The notes beneath the pieces were generated by a model, which saw only the letters and a program-made list of their open reading frames with translations, was not told the origin of the DNA and did no database searches. Positions 33,644-45,694 of a stretch of DNA of 64,000 nt are shown piece after piece (position 1 is the stretch's first letter; the number at the start of each line of letters is the position of its first letter). This DNA is from Earliella scabrosa (Eukaryota; Basidiomycota; Agaricomycetes; Polyporales; Polyporaceae), in NCBI GenBank assembly GCA_022605405.1, contig JABYQQ010000002.1:2232001-2296000 (forward strand). The letters are read 5' to 3'. Made by a program: the position numbers and the translations under genes.

Positions 33644-36640
33644 TCACCCTCGAGCTTCGCGGATGCATGCACCATGAGACTCCGAGGACGACGCTGCAGC
33701 TGGTTCCGCTCCCGCGTGATGCGTCAATGTCTGCGCCGCGGTTAAACGCTTCGCCCGCCTCTGCTGCAACCGCTCGCGCTTCCACACCCAATGCGGCTTC
33801 GGCCCCCTCCACTTCTTGATGGCGCGGAGAGGCTGACTGTCACCAGCCGCCTCTCGTTGAACCCCCGACGTCGACGACTCGCCGGGCTTGTCCGAGTCTT
33901 CTGCGTTCGGAGCCTGAGGGGAACGACTGTCGAGCGCGTCCTCCAATGAAGAGCTTGGCAGCGGTGGTACGGTGTGCGACGTCTCCGAGTGTATGGAGTC
34001 GAGAGTCGGGTCGGCCCTCCTCTTTCCCCAGCTCTTCGACTCGGTGACCACCGGTGATAGAACATCGTCTACGGCTGTACACGACGACGCGGCCCCGGAA
34101 TCTGTCAACGACTTAGAAGTTAGTGACAGTACTGACGGAGACGCAGATACCGCACCTGACATAGGCGGCTCAACTGCTGCCAGTGAAGTCCTCGAAGATG
34201 GTCCGGGGTCTGACCCTATGCCGGACGAGGGAACAAGAGCACTTGTCGATGGAGACAACGGGAACGCCGCCATCGAGCTCGAACATTCCCCTGAAGCCGA
34301 AGGCAACAGAGCGGGATGCCCAGGCCGCTCTGTCGACAGCGAACGCGCTGGCAACAACGCGGGTGACGGCGGCGGAGGCACGCGACGCACCTCGTAGTCG
34401 AGGTCAAGAAGCTCCTCGACCATCGTGACAAGGTCCAGGAAAGCGCGCTCCGTCCTCGTCTTGCTCCGCCGACACTTCTTCTTCCTCAACAGCCCGTCCT
34501 CCCCTACATCTATCGCACACCTGATCGCTCGCGACAGTTCCGCGAGCGTATCGTCGTCCAGTACCCGCCGTAGAGGCAGTCCCATCGAGTCCAGCACAAG
34601 CTCCTCCTCGAGCTCGAGGACACCCTCGACCATGTCAACGAGCGCCATGAAGGCTTCTCTGAGGATCTTGCGCCGCTGCGCCGGCGTACTTCGTCTCGGC
34701 TGTATCACGGGAGCCGTAGTTGAGCTCCCCGGATGAGGAAGTCCGACGAAAGAGTTCAGAGATGAAAGAGCAAGAGAGAACGGTGTGAACAGGGTCGACA
34801 GGAGATGAGCCGTGCTGTCCCGGGATGTCGCCGATTTGGGTTGTTTGCTGGCCACTTGACCGAACATCCCGTCGAGGTCGAGGTCAAGAGCGAGAAAAGG
34901 CGAGTCGGCGTCCTCGTCGTCAGATGCATAGTCTCTCAGCTGTTCCATCGTGTTGAAAGAGGCCGACCGACGAACTGGTTCGAATTGAACGTCCCAGCGG
35001 TCCGGGGCTTGGTCGAAGGTGAGGCCCTCGCCGATGACAGGAGAGTCCATGTCTATTTCGCCATCGTCGCTGACGTAGTCCCTTCGTTGGTCCAACGATA
35101 TCAATGATGTCGAGCACCGGATAGGCTGGGAGTCGTCGGGTAGTGGATTAAAGAGGATGCTTGGTAATGAAGTCGAATCCACGAGCTGCAACCGTTCAGC
35201 TGGCTGCAGTGGGACAGAGACGAGAGGTCCACCGGCGTCTTCTAGTTTGACCTCAACGAACGACGAACGATTCGCGCGGCCTGCGTCGGCGGCCGGAATG
35301 CCCACAAGAGCGAGACGAAGGGACTTAGTGATCGTGGAGTACGCATTCCTCGAAGTCGAGCTCAGGTCCGGACCAGCTTGAGTGAGACAGGCGCAATTGA
35401 GGGAGCGAGTCAGCCGAACATGCACGTTATGAAAAACTCCAACGCGATGACGAGAATGACATACCTGACACTCCGCGCTGGTTTGCGGAAGCCGCGGAAG
35501 AACGATCACTTCCCCGAGTCTTGTTCCATGCGATTTCGGAACGAGACTGCAGCCACTTGACGAGGCCTCGCGAAGTCTATGGTAGGACCAATGGTTAGCT
35601 TGATGTTGTCACGCATATAGCCTCTTGGCGCACCTCGATCCCACGATCCTTGAGCCTCTGAACGAATGAGACGCCAGCCTTTCCCAGCCCCACCACTTTG
35701 ACGTTCAACACCTCGACTCCGACTGTAGAAACGTGAATGCATGTCGTGGAAGTGCGCGTTAATGCCTGTTGGAAGGCGGAAAGACCGTTTCGAGCTTGAG
35801 AGCGCCGCCGATCCATCATGATCGACATGGCCTACCCAATGCACGCGTGAGTCATAAATCAGGTATGAGATTGTGACGACGTACCTTGCGTACACACGGC
35901 ATGGATAGCCTGACAAGCAATATAATCGCCCTCCCATAGCCTAACACGTCATTGGCGACCTCTGCGATGGCGCAGGTAGACGTCTTGATGGTATCGACAA
36001 GAGCGCGACCTAGCGCCTGAGAGGACGTAGAGAGACGACGTACAATTGCACATGAGATAGAACTTGCGGCCTTCGCGGCTCCACGGAGAGGTTTGTCGGT
36101 GACTCGAGTAGTGGCATGGAGCAGCCGGGTGACAACTCGATTGACAACTCGACTGGTGCTGAGGACGACGAGGGCCATCATCGCCCACCATTCCGCTCCG
36201 ACGATGGAAATGCAGACGCAAATCTCTGGAGCAACTGTGAAAGCACCGACGAGATGCTCGAGAACGGTGATGACGCAAAATGCAGCCCAGACGACGACGT
36301 TGAGAAGGAACACGACGACGCGGCAGCAAGCTTGAAGTGCAATGTAGATGGCGCACCAAAATCGCCGGAATGTGTGGAATGCAAAGCGGACGGCCGTCCA
36401 GGGTTGCAGAGTGCATGGATATAGGGAGGAAACGAGTGGTCTACCCTCTTGCGCGGTGTCCTGGATTGCATGTTCGATGGGTTTGCGGTGCTTGCCCTCG
36501 CACAGAGCGAGACTGGGTAGCCAGGTGATGAGACTGAACCTCGCAAAAATCGCAAGAGCCGGAAGCGCAACGAGGGCGGCACCGAGGAGGAATGAGACGA
36601 CGCTGAGTACGTCGAGAACGAGAGGAGGGAGCCGCGCCAT
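33644..36640 (-). CDS. Polytopic membrane protein with long disordered tail, paralogue 2
   Basis: Function unknown. Exons (minus) 36640-35885, 35831-35634, 35576-35465 and 35376-33644 give 932 residues. Exon 1 has several spans (LVLDVLSVVSFLLGAALVAL, VVVFLLNVVVWAAFCVITVL, APEICVCISIVGAEWWAMMA) and aligns with paralogue 1, for example WTAVRFAFHTFRRFWCAIYI against WTAARLTYRTIRRVFFAISI, and EICVCISI against EVCVCIAI. Exons 2-3 differ completely from the duplicated unit of paralogue 1. The long last exon again has acidic repeats (SLISLDQRRDYVSDDGE, SFNTMEQLRDYASDDED), the near-identical helical module, a Ser/Pro-rich region and the conserved GPKPHWVWKRER basic motif near the end. Start at 36640 chosen relative to the TATA box; an upstream in-frame ATG at 36733 lies too close to it. 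Confidence 0.8.
34365..34690 (-). repeat. 326-bp block nearly identical to 29255-29580
   Basis: Partner of the block in paralogue 1. Same phase and same protein module, with only about three residue changes. Confidence 0.88.
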
Positions 36641-36754
36641 GACGGGTGGCAGATAGGTGGTGTGTCGACCAGCGATGGGCTGTAGAGAGCGACGGGCAGT
36701 TGGTGGAAGGAGTGATTGGCAGGGACCAATCAAGTCGACCCGCAGACGATGGGG

Positions 36755-36763
36755 CTTATATAG
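36755..36763 (-). promoter_or_regulatory. TATA box of paralogue 2
   Basis: On the minus strand reads agggctatataag, about 115 nt upstream of the ATG at 36640. Confidence 0.65.
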
Positions 36764-36850
36764 CCCTCTGGAGAGCGTGACGGGGTGATTGAGGGCAAGG
36801 GAGGACTTGCACGCTGTCTGTTCGGTGACGGTGGCGGTTATTGTCCTTTT

Positions 36851-36872
36851 ATGGCAGGTACCTTGCCTTTCT
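36851..36872. promoter_or_regulatory. Palindromic upstream element, second copy
   Basis: Contains ggcaggtaccttgcc, followed by tttct as in the partner at 32420-32441. Lies about 88 nt upstream of the TATA box of paralogue 2. Confidence 0.5.
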
Positions 36873-37309
36873 AGTCGAACGACGCGCGTCTACATCGGCT
36901 TCAACTCAGCTTCAGGCCAACGCTCTGCTGCCTCTGCATGAATCCTTGCCCGAAGAGCCATGTTGAGAAAATGGTCTACGTGTCGCTGACAAGACACACT
37001 ATCTGCCAAGAAGCTTCACTGATCATACGGGGAGAGAGCGACAGTACAATCCGCACCACCGCGACGAGTATCCTCCGCGACTTGACGCACTTCCAAAGCC
37101 CATATCACGAACGGGTCCACAATCACTTCCTATGCAGCCCTCCAAGCAACAACATCCGCCATTCGCATCAACGTTCGCGTGCGGATTCTCGGTTCGAGCG
37201 TTCTTGACCCTGGCGACGCTCTCCGGATACTATCCCGAAGCAGAAGCAGACACGTCAGTGTTCGTGAACTCAGGTGAACCCACGTTGCAAGTGATACCTC
37301 GGGGGTATA
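36873..37309. other. Upstream DNA of paralogue 2, nothing recognised
   Basis: About 440 nt without a supported gene. A plus-strand frame near 37000-37200 shows no splice chain or known motif. Confidence 0.4.
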
Positions 37310-37655
37310 CTAGAGCTGCGCCGGTTCGTTCACGAAGAGCAGGGAAAAGACAATCGGAGAGACGTAATCCACCGGCTTGTTCACCTGGGCGGACCACGCG
37401 ATGATGTCGATGACGGTGGGGATAGGCGTTTCTTTGAGCTTCGTTTGGACGAAGTCTGGAATTGAAGGTAAGTTCGATCCAAGAGCGAGCCAGGGAGCCA
37501 TCGCACCTATCACTTGAGCCTTCAATTGTGCATCCTGCTCCTTCCGACGGCAGTAGTTGTAATGCGTCTTTTCCGGATACCAAGGACAGATTGCAATGAT
37601 ATCTTTGAACAATTCCTGCTCCTCAGCCTTGGTAAGGATGCGGCCATCGCGAAAA
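37310..37655 (-). pseudogene. Orphan coding fragment, unknown protein
   Basis: A minus-strand frame without a start codon at its conserved edge reads LDAFRDGRILTKAEEQELF, then DIIAICPWYPEKTHYNYCRR and VDYVSPIVFSLLFVNEPAQL before a stop. It looks like real protein (balanced composition, few Arg/Ser artefacts), but no flanking exon could be attached on either side. I interpret it as a gene remnant, or as one exon of a gene I cannot complete. The product is not recognised. Confidence 0.4.
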
Positions 37656-40600
37656 GCGTCTAGTGCACATGAATCACGTCAAGCCTGGACGTCCGAGTCG
37701 TCGAGTCAAGCAATGTAGCCGTACCGTCACGCAATTCTTTGGCTTCCCGAGTCAGGCGGCGACGGCTGTTCGGAGACTGGAGCGCTTCAGACATCGGAGT
37801 GGAGGTGGAAGTAGTTCAATGTTCGATGCAGGAGTGGCTCGTTGTGTAGGCTCGAGGAACAGGGTGAGACGACTGCAGTTGATGTTGGATCCCCAACTTC
37901 GCGCCGGCGTCAGAGCTAGCGCTTGATTACTCCGCTGTCCGATCTTGACCAGCTCGTATACACAAGCCGGTATGCGGGACGTTACACCATCCGCTATTGC
38001 TTGATGCGCTCCACTGCTTCGTTCGTATGACTCGCATGTCTGGATGTCGCGTCAGCACCATATCACAGCCCAAGCGTACCAGTATACTGCACACCTTCGG
38101 CCTCTACCAAAGGACGGTACTGTTTGAACGTGGAAAACAAGATCAGTGGTTGCATGATCCACTGCTCGGTGAGCGCATAGCCTCTATCTCACCTTCATTG
38201 AACACTATGCATCGGCAGTGAGGCATTCGTACACTGTAGTACTGGTTTCAAGCCTCCCGCACCTCTGGCTCCGGGCGCAAGACCGAAGTGCCTTCCACGA
38301 CTCGCACTCGCGTGCTCGGTTTGCTAGGTCACCATGTCCCTCAGAGCACAGCCCGCACGAGAGTGAACGGAAGACGGCGGGTCACTTGCTGAGAGTCGAA
38401 GCCAGCATGAACTGCGTGAAACCCCCCATCGCGCATGCCCTCCGAGCCTGCGGTGCTGCATCATCATGATTATCGTAGGATGTGGAAGAGCATCCCATGA
38501 GAGTCGCCTTCGCCATATTTGCAAAAGAAGACGAACGCGCGAAGCCGCTCGCGACGCAAGAACTCTGCGCAAAACAACCACGTCCGGGCCGCCGAATGCG
38601 CACGGAGCACAGACACCGCGACAGGCACGTCGAGGGTATGTTGCGCAGGTCGCGAACGCGACGAGAGGCCATCCGTAGCACATCGAAATTGCAGGAATCG
38701 CGCTGCGCGGGCGTCTGGAGGCATCGCGACCCTACTGCGGTGAGTGCACCACTGGTGGTTCAAACAGCGACGGTATGCTGATCGCTGTTTGCGACACCCC
38801 GCTACGGGACACGTGGCAATGCGTACGATGGATGAACTCCGTTGGGAGTAATTGTCATGGATCACTGGCAGTCGTTGGTGTCGATAGTCGACTCCAAGGA
38901 CGCGCGGCCCTGCGCTCTGCTCAACGCGGTGGCTGCAAGGTGGACACGTCAATGCAGGATTGCAAGCTAAGATCACGTACTAGGATCATACTGGCAAGCT
39001 CAAAGGTGTCGCTTCTGCTGGAGCGGGCGTTGGATATATCTGGAATACCATCCCACTATGCTATCTTGTGCAATGCACGAGCTGTAGGGATACTCGGTGA
39101 GTGCATACAAGACCGCTTGAGGTTGTTTGACTGGATGCATCGGATGACGTGAGGGTCGAGGCTGGTTGTGCTATGGGAGGTCATGAGAGACTATCGCTGG
39201 CACTTCCGATGCCACTCAGATAGATAACCTGTGCAGTACGTGTGCTCGGAGAGCCCATGACAATCAGTATGACCCGTTAGTTCAATCAGCTTGAGAATGG
39301 GGTGCTACAGCCTAAGACTGCAAAGTCCTTCTGACAAAGAACCACTAAACAATATAATTGCCTTGATGGGCCCCACACCGGGCCTGTCAAGACAAGGGTG
39401 TTGTTGAGTGCTTCCTTATCAGACATGCTGAGCAGTGTTACCACCGGTGTACGATATGTCAGGGCAAATACATGATTCTGGGTCATACCCAATATTGCAT
39501 CAGAAAGCAAGGATTGCAGTTCTTCCATTGATGCAGATTGTAGGGTGCCACTTCACCGGCTCAGATGAGAAGAGAAGATGGATAGAGCACCCTCCAGACA
39601 TGGGATGTAGCCAGCTGCTTGTGTCCCAATCCCAATGTGCATGGCGGCTTCAGAATTGGCTCCAAACCCAGGTGTGTCTCGAATAGTATGTTTTGACTCC
39701 AGAGCCCGACCCGGAAATAGGTACTCACCGTCTCTTCACTGTTCAGTGAACCAGCTGGCAGCTACAACGGCTGAGATAGGGACAGCGGTGACCGATGGAA
39801 ATGCATGCAAGAAGCAAGACAGGTTGTGGCTGCTGGACAGTAGTTGCGAGAAAACCGAGGGCTGTCGTGCCAACGCGCAAGACGCGTACGGTAGTGCTGA
39901 CGGTATGTGGAAAGAGTTGTGAAGAGCGTGAGGCGCCCGGTCGCACCTTGCGCCGGCTCGAGTAGGCTGACACCAATACGATCAACTTGAGCGCGCACCT
40001 CGTCCAACGGCGGCCGTTCTTCATGCATCGATGCATCTTGGATGACACCCACATTTCAACCGAGTAGAGGGCACCCGTTGTACGTCTTGCACTTACCCCA
40101 ATATGATACCGTCACTGCGAAGTTGACTTGAGAATTCCTCAGGCGACGATGTCGCCGAACACGCGCTGAATCGGGTGACCGACGACAATATCCATCGGAG
40201 GGTCGAAGTGTACATTGTGGGATACCAAGGTCAGAAGCTGGAACCGAAGCCCAGGCCAACGTGTCACCACTTGGACATTGAACATTGAACTTCACCCGGG
40301 CCTTCAACAATCTTCGGAGACCAGTCGCCCGTTCCAACCGCCCGACCTATAACCTTCTCCAGACCCCCAACTTCGAGCCCGCACATCGAGCGACCGCAAT
40401 CTATCAAGGACACCTCATCACCCTGTCGCAAGCAGGTCAAAGCCGTCTCCACTGGTTTCACGCCGACTCGGAGGCGGAGAACTGTGGGCAGATTGGGCGA
40501 ACATCGAAGCTGGCATATCATCCGACCCTTCACCACCTCCCAGCAGTGAGCAATCCACGTCCATTTCCGAACTGCAGTCTCGCGCTCTGCGGGATATTGT

Positions 40601-41713
40601 CTTGTACACCTGCCAGTGGACGGACAACCAAGCGACGCATCGACAATCCCGTGCCCCAAGTAAATCGCAGTTGCCGAGTACCCTGTCCATCCGGTATGTG
40701 GCCCACTCAATATGCACGATTAGTTCGCTCTGCAGAGCTAACCACAGCCGGCGGTATTATACACGTGTGCAACATACAGGAGGAAGCACTCGGAAGGTGC
40801 CGAGCGGGGAAGACTCCTTGGCCGTGCCATCGCTCAACCAGGATCATAAAGCGGTTCATCCAGCAGGCCGAGTCCAGTGCTGCTGTCTCTGATAGTAGTC
40901 CCCCATTATCTCCTGCGCGTCGCGGTCTCACGGCACGTAGACAGAACTACACGAGACTCGGTCGAGCAACGGCTCCCGTCTACAAGACTCCATGATGATA
41001 GCGTACGGGCTAGCAGCCCGTGACAGCCGGCCAGTCAATCTCTCTGGTTGGTGCCGATGGACTCCGTCAATATCGACCACTGGCATTGTGATCCATATCC
41101 CGGAGCCGACCGTCACGACGACATCAGCCGTACACCGGGTGGAGATCCATGAGTTATGCTTGGGATTCCACACTCCACGGATCACCATCCGATGCAGAGC
41201 TGCCTAATTGTTTGCCTACGCCCGCAACAGCTACGTGTGAACGCTACGTAGTGCTACATGACAGAAGGCTATGTGAGACCTACGTGAGCCCTACGAGGCC
41301 AAAGTGGAACGTGCGACGGCCTAATAATGCCAGGTCGTTGTATCAAGCTAAGCGGTGCTATGACAACGACACATTGCAGGCAGCAGGAGACGTGTATTCC
41401 ATGAAGTCTACTAGGCATATGATGAAGTGGACTCCCTACGAGTAGCCTCGAGCGTATGTGGGAGATGGGAGAAGAGATTCACAATGGCAGGAGCGGATCG
41501 GTCACGTGATTTTGACGAACTCGCAGCACTTTCCCTGCGCTTGGCCAAACCGAATGGTCGTGACCAAACGCGCACGGCGACCCAAGGTGTAAACCTTCGA
41601 ATGGCCCCCCGGATGCGTGCGTCCCTACTGAGACGCGAATCCAGTTCGACAGTTCGCCGGAACAGTCGTTGGGATGTGGCGTCTGGGGCCACAAGCGCCT
41701 GGCCGTCCGCGCT
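37656..41713. other. Gene-poor interval, about 4 kb
   Basis: No complete gene could be built. Around 39.2-39.9 kb the DNA is distinctly AT-richer than its surroundings and holds one protein-like frame (separate entry). Elsewhere frames are short and reciprocal on both strands. Confidence 0.5.
39286..39528 (-). other. Protein-like open frame in AT-richer island
   Basis: An 80-codon frame (MEELQSLLSDAILGMTQNHV, later LVLTGPVWGPSRQLYCLVVL) with even amino-acid composition, unlike the Arg/Pro-rich shadow frames elsewhere. Codon third positions are not GC-rich, so if coding it would not match local genes. It could be a remnant of an AT-biased mobile element. No domain recognised. Confidence 0.25.
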
Positions 41714-43324
41714 TCAGTACCAGATGGACCGCGTCCGGTGAATCGGCAGAATTACCACCGATTGCACCCCTTGAACGCCCTCCACGCCGGCCTCGACGCG
41801 CTTCGCAAGGTCCCAGAGGTAGAAGTCGATCATGACGCTGCTGACCGCGTCGTCGTCGCCGCCAGTAATCTTGAGGATCTCGTCCCGAATGCAGTCGACT
41901 GCGACGATGCTCGCGGCGCGGATGCTGAGCTCCTCCGCGCTCCCGGACGCCAGTGGAGTGCGCGCGTCGAGCAGCTTGAGCAGCGAGGCGGGGTACGAGA
42001 GGATGCCGAGGTGATGGAGAATCTGTGGGACGCGGTAGTCCGCAAACATCGTCAGTTCGTGAATCGCAGCGCCCGCCGGGAAGAGCGGGTGCGCCGATGA
42101 GGGGTCTTCGGGGTAGAACGCCGCCCAGGTCTCTGCCACCAGGATCTGCGCGCGTTTCCAGATGTAGACTGCACAGCTTTGAGTTAGTTGAGCGTCTGGT
42201 ACGAGCACATAGGTGACAACCTCGACGGTCGTTGAGCATATGCTCATCTTGGAAGGACGGGAAGGTGTCCGTCACCATTTTCACGAGCTGGAGCGCAGTG
42301 CCACGGTCGTCGTATTTTCGGCGGAACGCATTGATGAAACCAAGGAAGGAACCCCCGAAATTCTGGATGTGGACAGGTTGAGCATATGCAATTGCTAGAT
42401 TAATCGGGACATACGTACTGAGCAAAGAATCGAGCCGACTTCACGGAGAACCCGGATACGTTCGCGCAGAAGCGGGATGGGTTCGACTGACTGCGCAGCG
42501 GGCCGGAAGACATGGTCGATAAGTGTGCCGGGGCAGCGCAACTCGGACGCGTAGAACGCGGGATCGGTGATAGGGATGCCTTCGTCAAGTGCTACAAATG
42601 ACACGGAACTCAGAACGTGCGGCGATGACAAGGGAGAAGAGGCATGCGATTGGCCGGCTGGCAGCGTGTTGCCGTCCGCTTGACCGAACTCGCGTCCCGA
42701 ACTCCGGACATCATGCATGCATGAAACTGAACGCTCACCTCGATCCACTGCTGCAACAAGGGACCAATATCCGGTGTGTACCATCATGTCCTCTGAATCC
42801 CACCCTTCGCGCCATTCCACCCCGTAACGGCCGCGTTGGCCTTCAAGTTCCGACCAGAAGCTGAAATTCAGGGACGAGATGAAGAAGATCCAGTTGAGGC
42901 ACGCGGAGGTAGAGGGATCCTTCCAAGAAAAGGGGTCGGCAGGGCAAATGTGGAGAGGATGCGTGCGCCAGGTACGGGGAACGTATGCTTCGCGCTGCAT
43001 TTGAGCATGGATCTGCGCGTTTCCATAATCAGCCTACTTCCAACATGAACGAAGACGACCGTAACACGCACGTATTTCGCCGCAGACTTAATCCCCTCCT
43101 CGTTTGGTCGGGCGAGTCCGATTTCCTGGATTGTCGCTCGTATAAGAAGCTGTTGCCGGACGACGTCGGCAAATACTTACTTTGACTGCCCACTTCGATG
43201 TCTCCAATACTGGGTTGATGCCTTCTAAGTATGCACCGCGTGTGGACGAGGAGTTCTCTTGGACGTGTGTTCCCTTTTCTTGAGCGTCATGCGCCGGAGT
43301 AGGTGACGATACAAGGATTGTCAT
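41714..43324 (-). CDS. Queuosine 5'-phosphate N-glycosylase / queuosine salvage protein (DUF2419)
   Basis: Releases queuine from queuosine 5'-phosphate so that it can be reused for tRNA modification (Qng1 family). Exons (minus) 43324-43181, 43125-43072, 43012-42739, 42591-42419, 42362-42221 and 42168-41714 give 413 residues. Family landmarks in order: RTWRTHPLHICP; LNFSFWSELEG; TGYWSLVAAVDRALDEGIPI; LLRERIRVLREVGSILCS; FGGSFLGFINA; TFPSFQDE; WKRAQILVAETWAAFY; LTMFADYRVPQILHHLGIL; SIRAASIVAVDCI; and the C-terminal PIHRTRSIWY. The donor at 42220 is GTTGTC, a weak match, but the joined VYIWKRAQIL is exactly the family consensus. Divergent from CCT8, with a 292-nt shared promoter. Confidence 0.92.
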
Positions 43325-43616
43325 GGGGGTTTTTTGGCCAGAGTTTTACGGTGGTCGCAGATAGAGTTCAGCGAGGCAAAGCCGGGAGATGACCGCGAGA
43401 AATGCAGGCATCGTGGCCACCGTCGGAGAGATCAGTTTTGGTTGGGTGATCGAAAAGCCAGCGAATGGAATTGGGCCAAGCTCAGAGGCGCCCGTGTGCA
43501 GGATATTCTAAGCCCTAACCCCAAGGATGGCCTATCCCAAATTGAGAAAGAGACGTCTCTGGACGGCTCGCGAAATTGAGCACTTTGCCCTCGTTCTCTT
43601 CTTTCACGATATCGCG
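43325..43616. promoter_or_regulatory. Divergent promoter interval, queuosine salvage gene and CCT8
   Basis: 292 nt between two opposite start codons with no coding potential. It must contain both core promoters. No clear TATA box on either strand. Confidence 0.4.
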
Positions 43617-45694
43617 ATGTCTCTGAAGGTACCAAAAGCGCAGAACATACAACTCTTCAAAGACGGATACAAGGTCGGTCTCATGAAAGTTGTCTTGAGG
43701 TCGAAGCATCCGACGCCTCCTGCAGCATCTCTCTGGGCTTGAAGATGCGGTCCTACGAAACATTCAAGCAGTCGCGGAGCTGTCGGATCTGGTCAGGACA
43801 AGTTTTGGTCCCAACGGTATGTCTTTATTACGGTCATTTGCGCACATCGAACGAATGCGCGTTGTTCATCTGCTCATGTCAATGTTCAGGCCGGAATAAG
43901 CTTGTAATCAACCACTTGGGCAGACTCTTCGTGACTTCCGATGCTGCTACGATCATTCGCGAGATCGAGGTCGTACATCCAGCTGCGAAGCTACTCGTCA
44001 TGGCTTCGCAAGCTCAAGAGTCAGAGGTGCGTGCTCCTTACTACACTTACGCGACCCCTACCCGCCTAAGCCAGAAAGCTGTAGATGGGAGACGCGACTA
44101 ACAGCGTGATGATCCTCGCGGGAGAGATGCTCAAGAAGGCTGAGCAGCTGCTCATCATGGGTCTGCATCCAAGTGAGATCATCAAGGGATACGAGCTTGC
44201 ATCTGAGAAGGCCCTTGCGGAACTCGAGAGTACGTCCATATCTAGCCTTGTGTACGCGCAAACGTCCGAACCCTCCATATAGACCTGTCAACATCATCCC
44301 TCCCCTCTCCTCTAACAAAACCCTCCCTTGCTACTGCCCTCAAGCCTGCAATTGCGTCAAAACAGTACGGCTATGAGGACACACTCGCGGATCTTGTCGC
44401 AGAAGCCTCATTAGCTGTGATGCCGCCCAATCCCAAGAACTTCAATGTCGACAATGTGCGCGTGGTGAAGATCATGGGTGGAAGCCTTGGCGGTAGCACG
44501 GTTGTTCGGGGTATGGTCTTCGGGAGGGAGCCGGAAGGTACGTTTTCCGACAAATCCAATATGCTGCGTATCTGATCCGGCGTGCATAGGCATCGTGAAG
44601 AAGGTGAAGAAGGCGAAAGTCGCCGTTTTCACGTGCGGCTTGGACATCGCCCAGACGGAGACGAAGGGTACCGTGCTCCTCAAGAGCGCAGAGGAGATGC
44701 TCAACTTCACCCGCGGCGAGGAGAAGCAGCTAGAAAAGGTGTGTTGATCCTCAGACTCTCACCGTCATGCTCACATCCCCCCCACGCAGATCTTCCAAGA
44801 GATCGCAGACTCCGGTGTGAAGGTCATCATTGCAGGCTCAAGCGTAGGCGAGCTCGCGCTGCACTATCTCAACCGGATGAACATCGCCGTCCTCAAGGTA
44901 CTCTCCAAGTTCGACCTCCGCCGCCTCTGCCGCGTCGTGAACGCAACCCCACTCGCGCGCGTGGGCGCGCCCACCGCCGAAGAGGCTGGCTTCGTCGACG
45001 TCTTTGAGTGCATCGAGATCGGCGGGGACCGCGTCACCGTCCTGCGGCAGGTCGTCGAGGGCGACCCGGACTACGACCCGTCCGACCGCTCGGAGAAGAC
45101 GCGCACGTCGACGATCGTCCTCCGCGGTGCGACGCAAAACCGGCTGGACGACCTCGAGCGCGCGATCGACGATGGCGTGAATGTCATCAAGGCCCTGATC
45201 AAGGACCCTCGTCTCGTCCCGGGTGCTGGCGCAACGGAGCTCGAACTCGCGAAGCGTGTGGAGGTGTACGGGAATGGGCTCAAGGGTCTCGCTCAGCACG
45301 CAGTGAAGCGGTGGGCACAGGCACTCGAGGTCGTTCCCCGCACGTTGGCAGAGAACGCGCTCGGTGGCGCGGAGGGCAACGAAGTCGTCAGCAGGCTGTG
45401 GGCGAAGCACGAAGGCGCGGGCGGTGAAGTGTGGGGCGTTGATGTCGAGGTACGTTCGAGATTGTATAGCGAGATTGGGCGACTGCTGATGCGCGTCGTT
45501 GGTAGTCCGAGACGGACGGCACGCTCTCCGCGACGGAGCACCAGATTCTCGACTCGCTCGCGGCCAAGCAGTGGGCGATCAAGCTCGCGACAGAGGCAGC
45601 AACTTCCGTGCTCAGCGTCGATAGCATCATCATGAGCAGACCTGCGGGCGGACCGAAGATACCGCAACAGGCGGGCAACTGGGACGAGGACTAG
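43617..45694 (+). CDS. CCT8: T-complex protein 1 subunit theta (CCT8) of the cytosolic chaperonin
   Basis: ATP-driven folding of actin, tubulin and other cytosolic proteins as one of eight TRiC/CCT subunits. Exons 43617-43673, 43726-43816, 43890-44026, 44085-44229, 44283-44537, 44590-44738, 44790-45449 and 45506-45694 close to 560 residues. Signatures: SLKVPKAQNIQLFKDGYK (theta N-terminus), TSFGPNGRNKLVINHLGR, the nucleotide loop MGDATNSVMILAGEM, DIAQTETKGTVLLKSAEEML, GGDRVTVLRQ and VPGAGATELELAKRV. The usual GDGTN reads GDATN. Ala there is a residue change in the ATP-binding loop, and I believe it also occurs in other fungal theta subunits. The first donor is GTCGGT. Confidence 0.96.

Noticed and set aside
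36640..36733. Upstream in-frame ATG at 36733 as start of paralogue 2
   Set aside because: It lies only about 22 nt from the TATA box, which would put it at or before the transcription start. The ATG at 36640 fits better and corresponds to the start chosen for paralogue 1.
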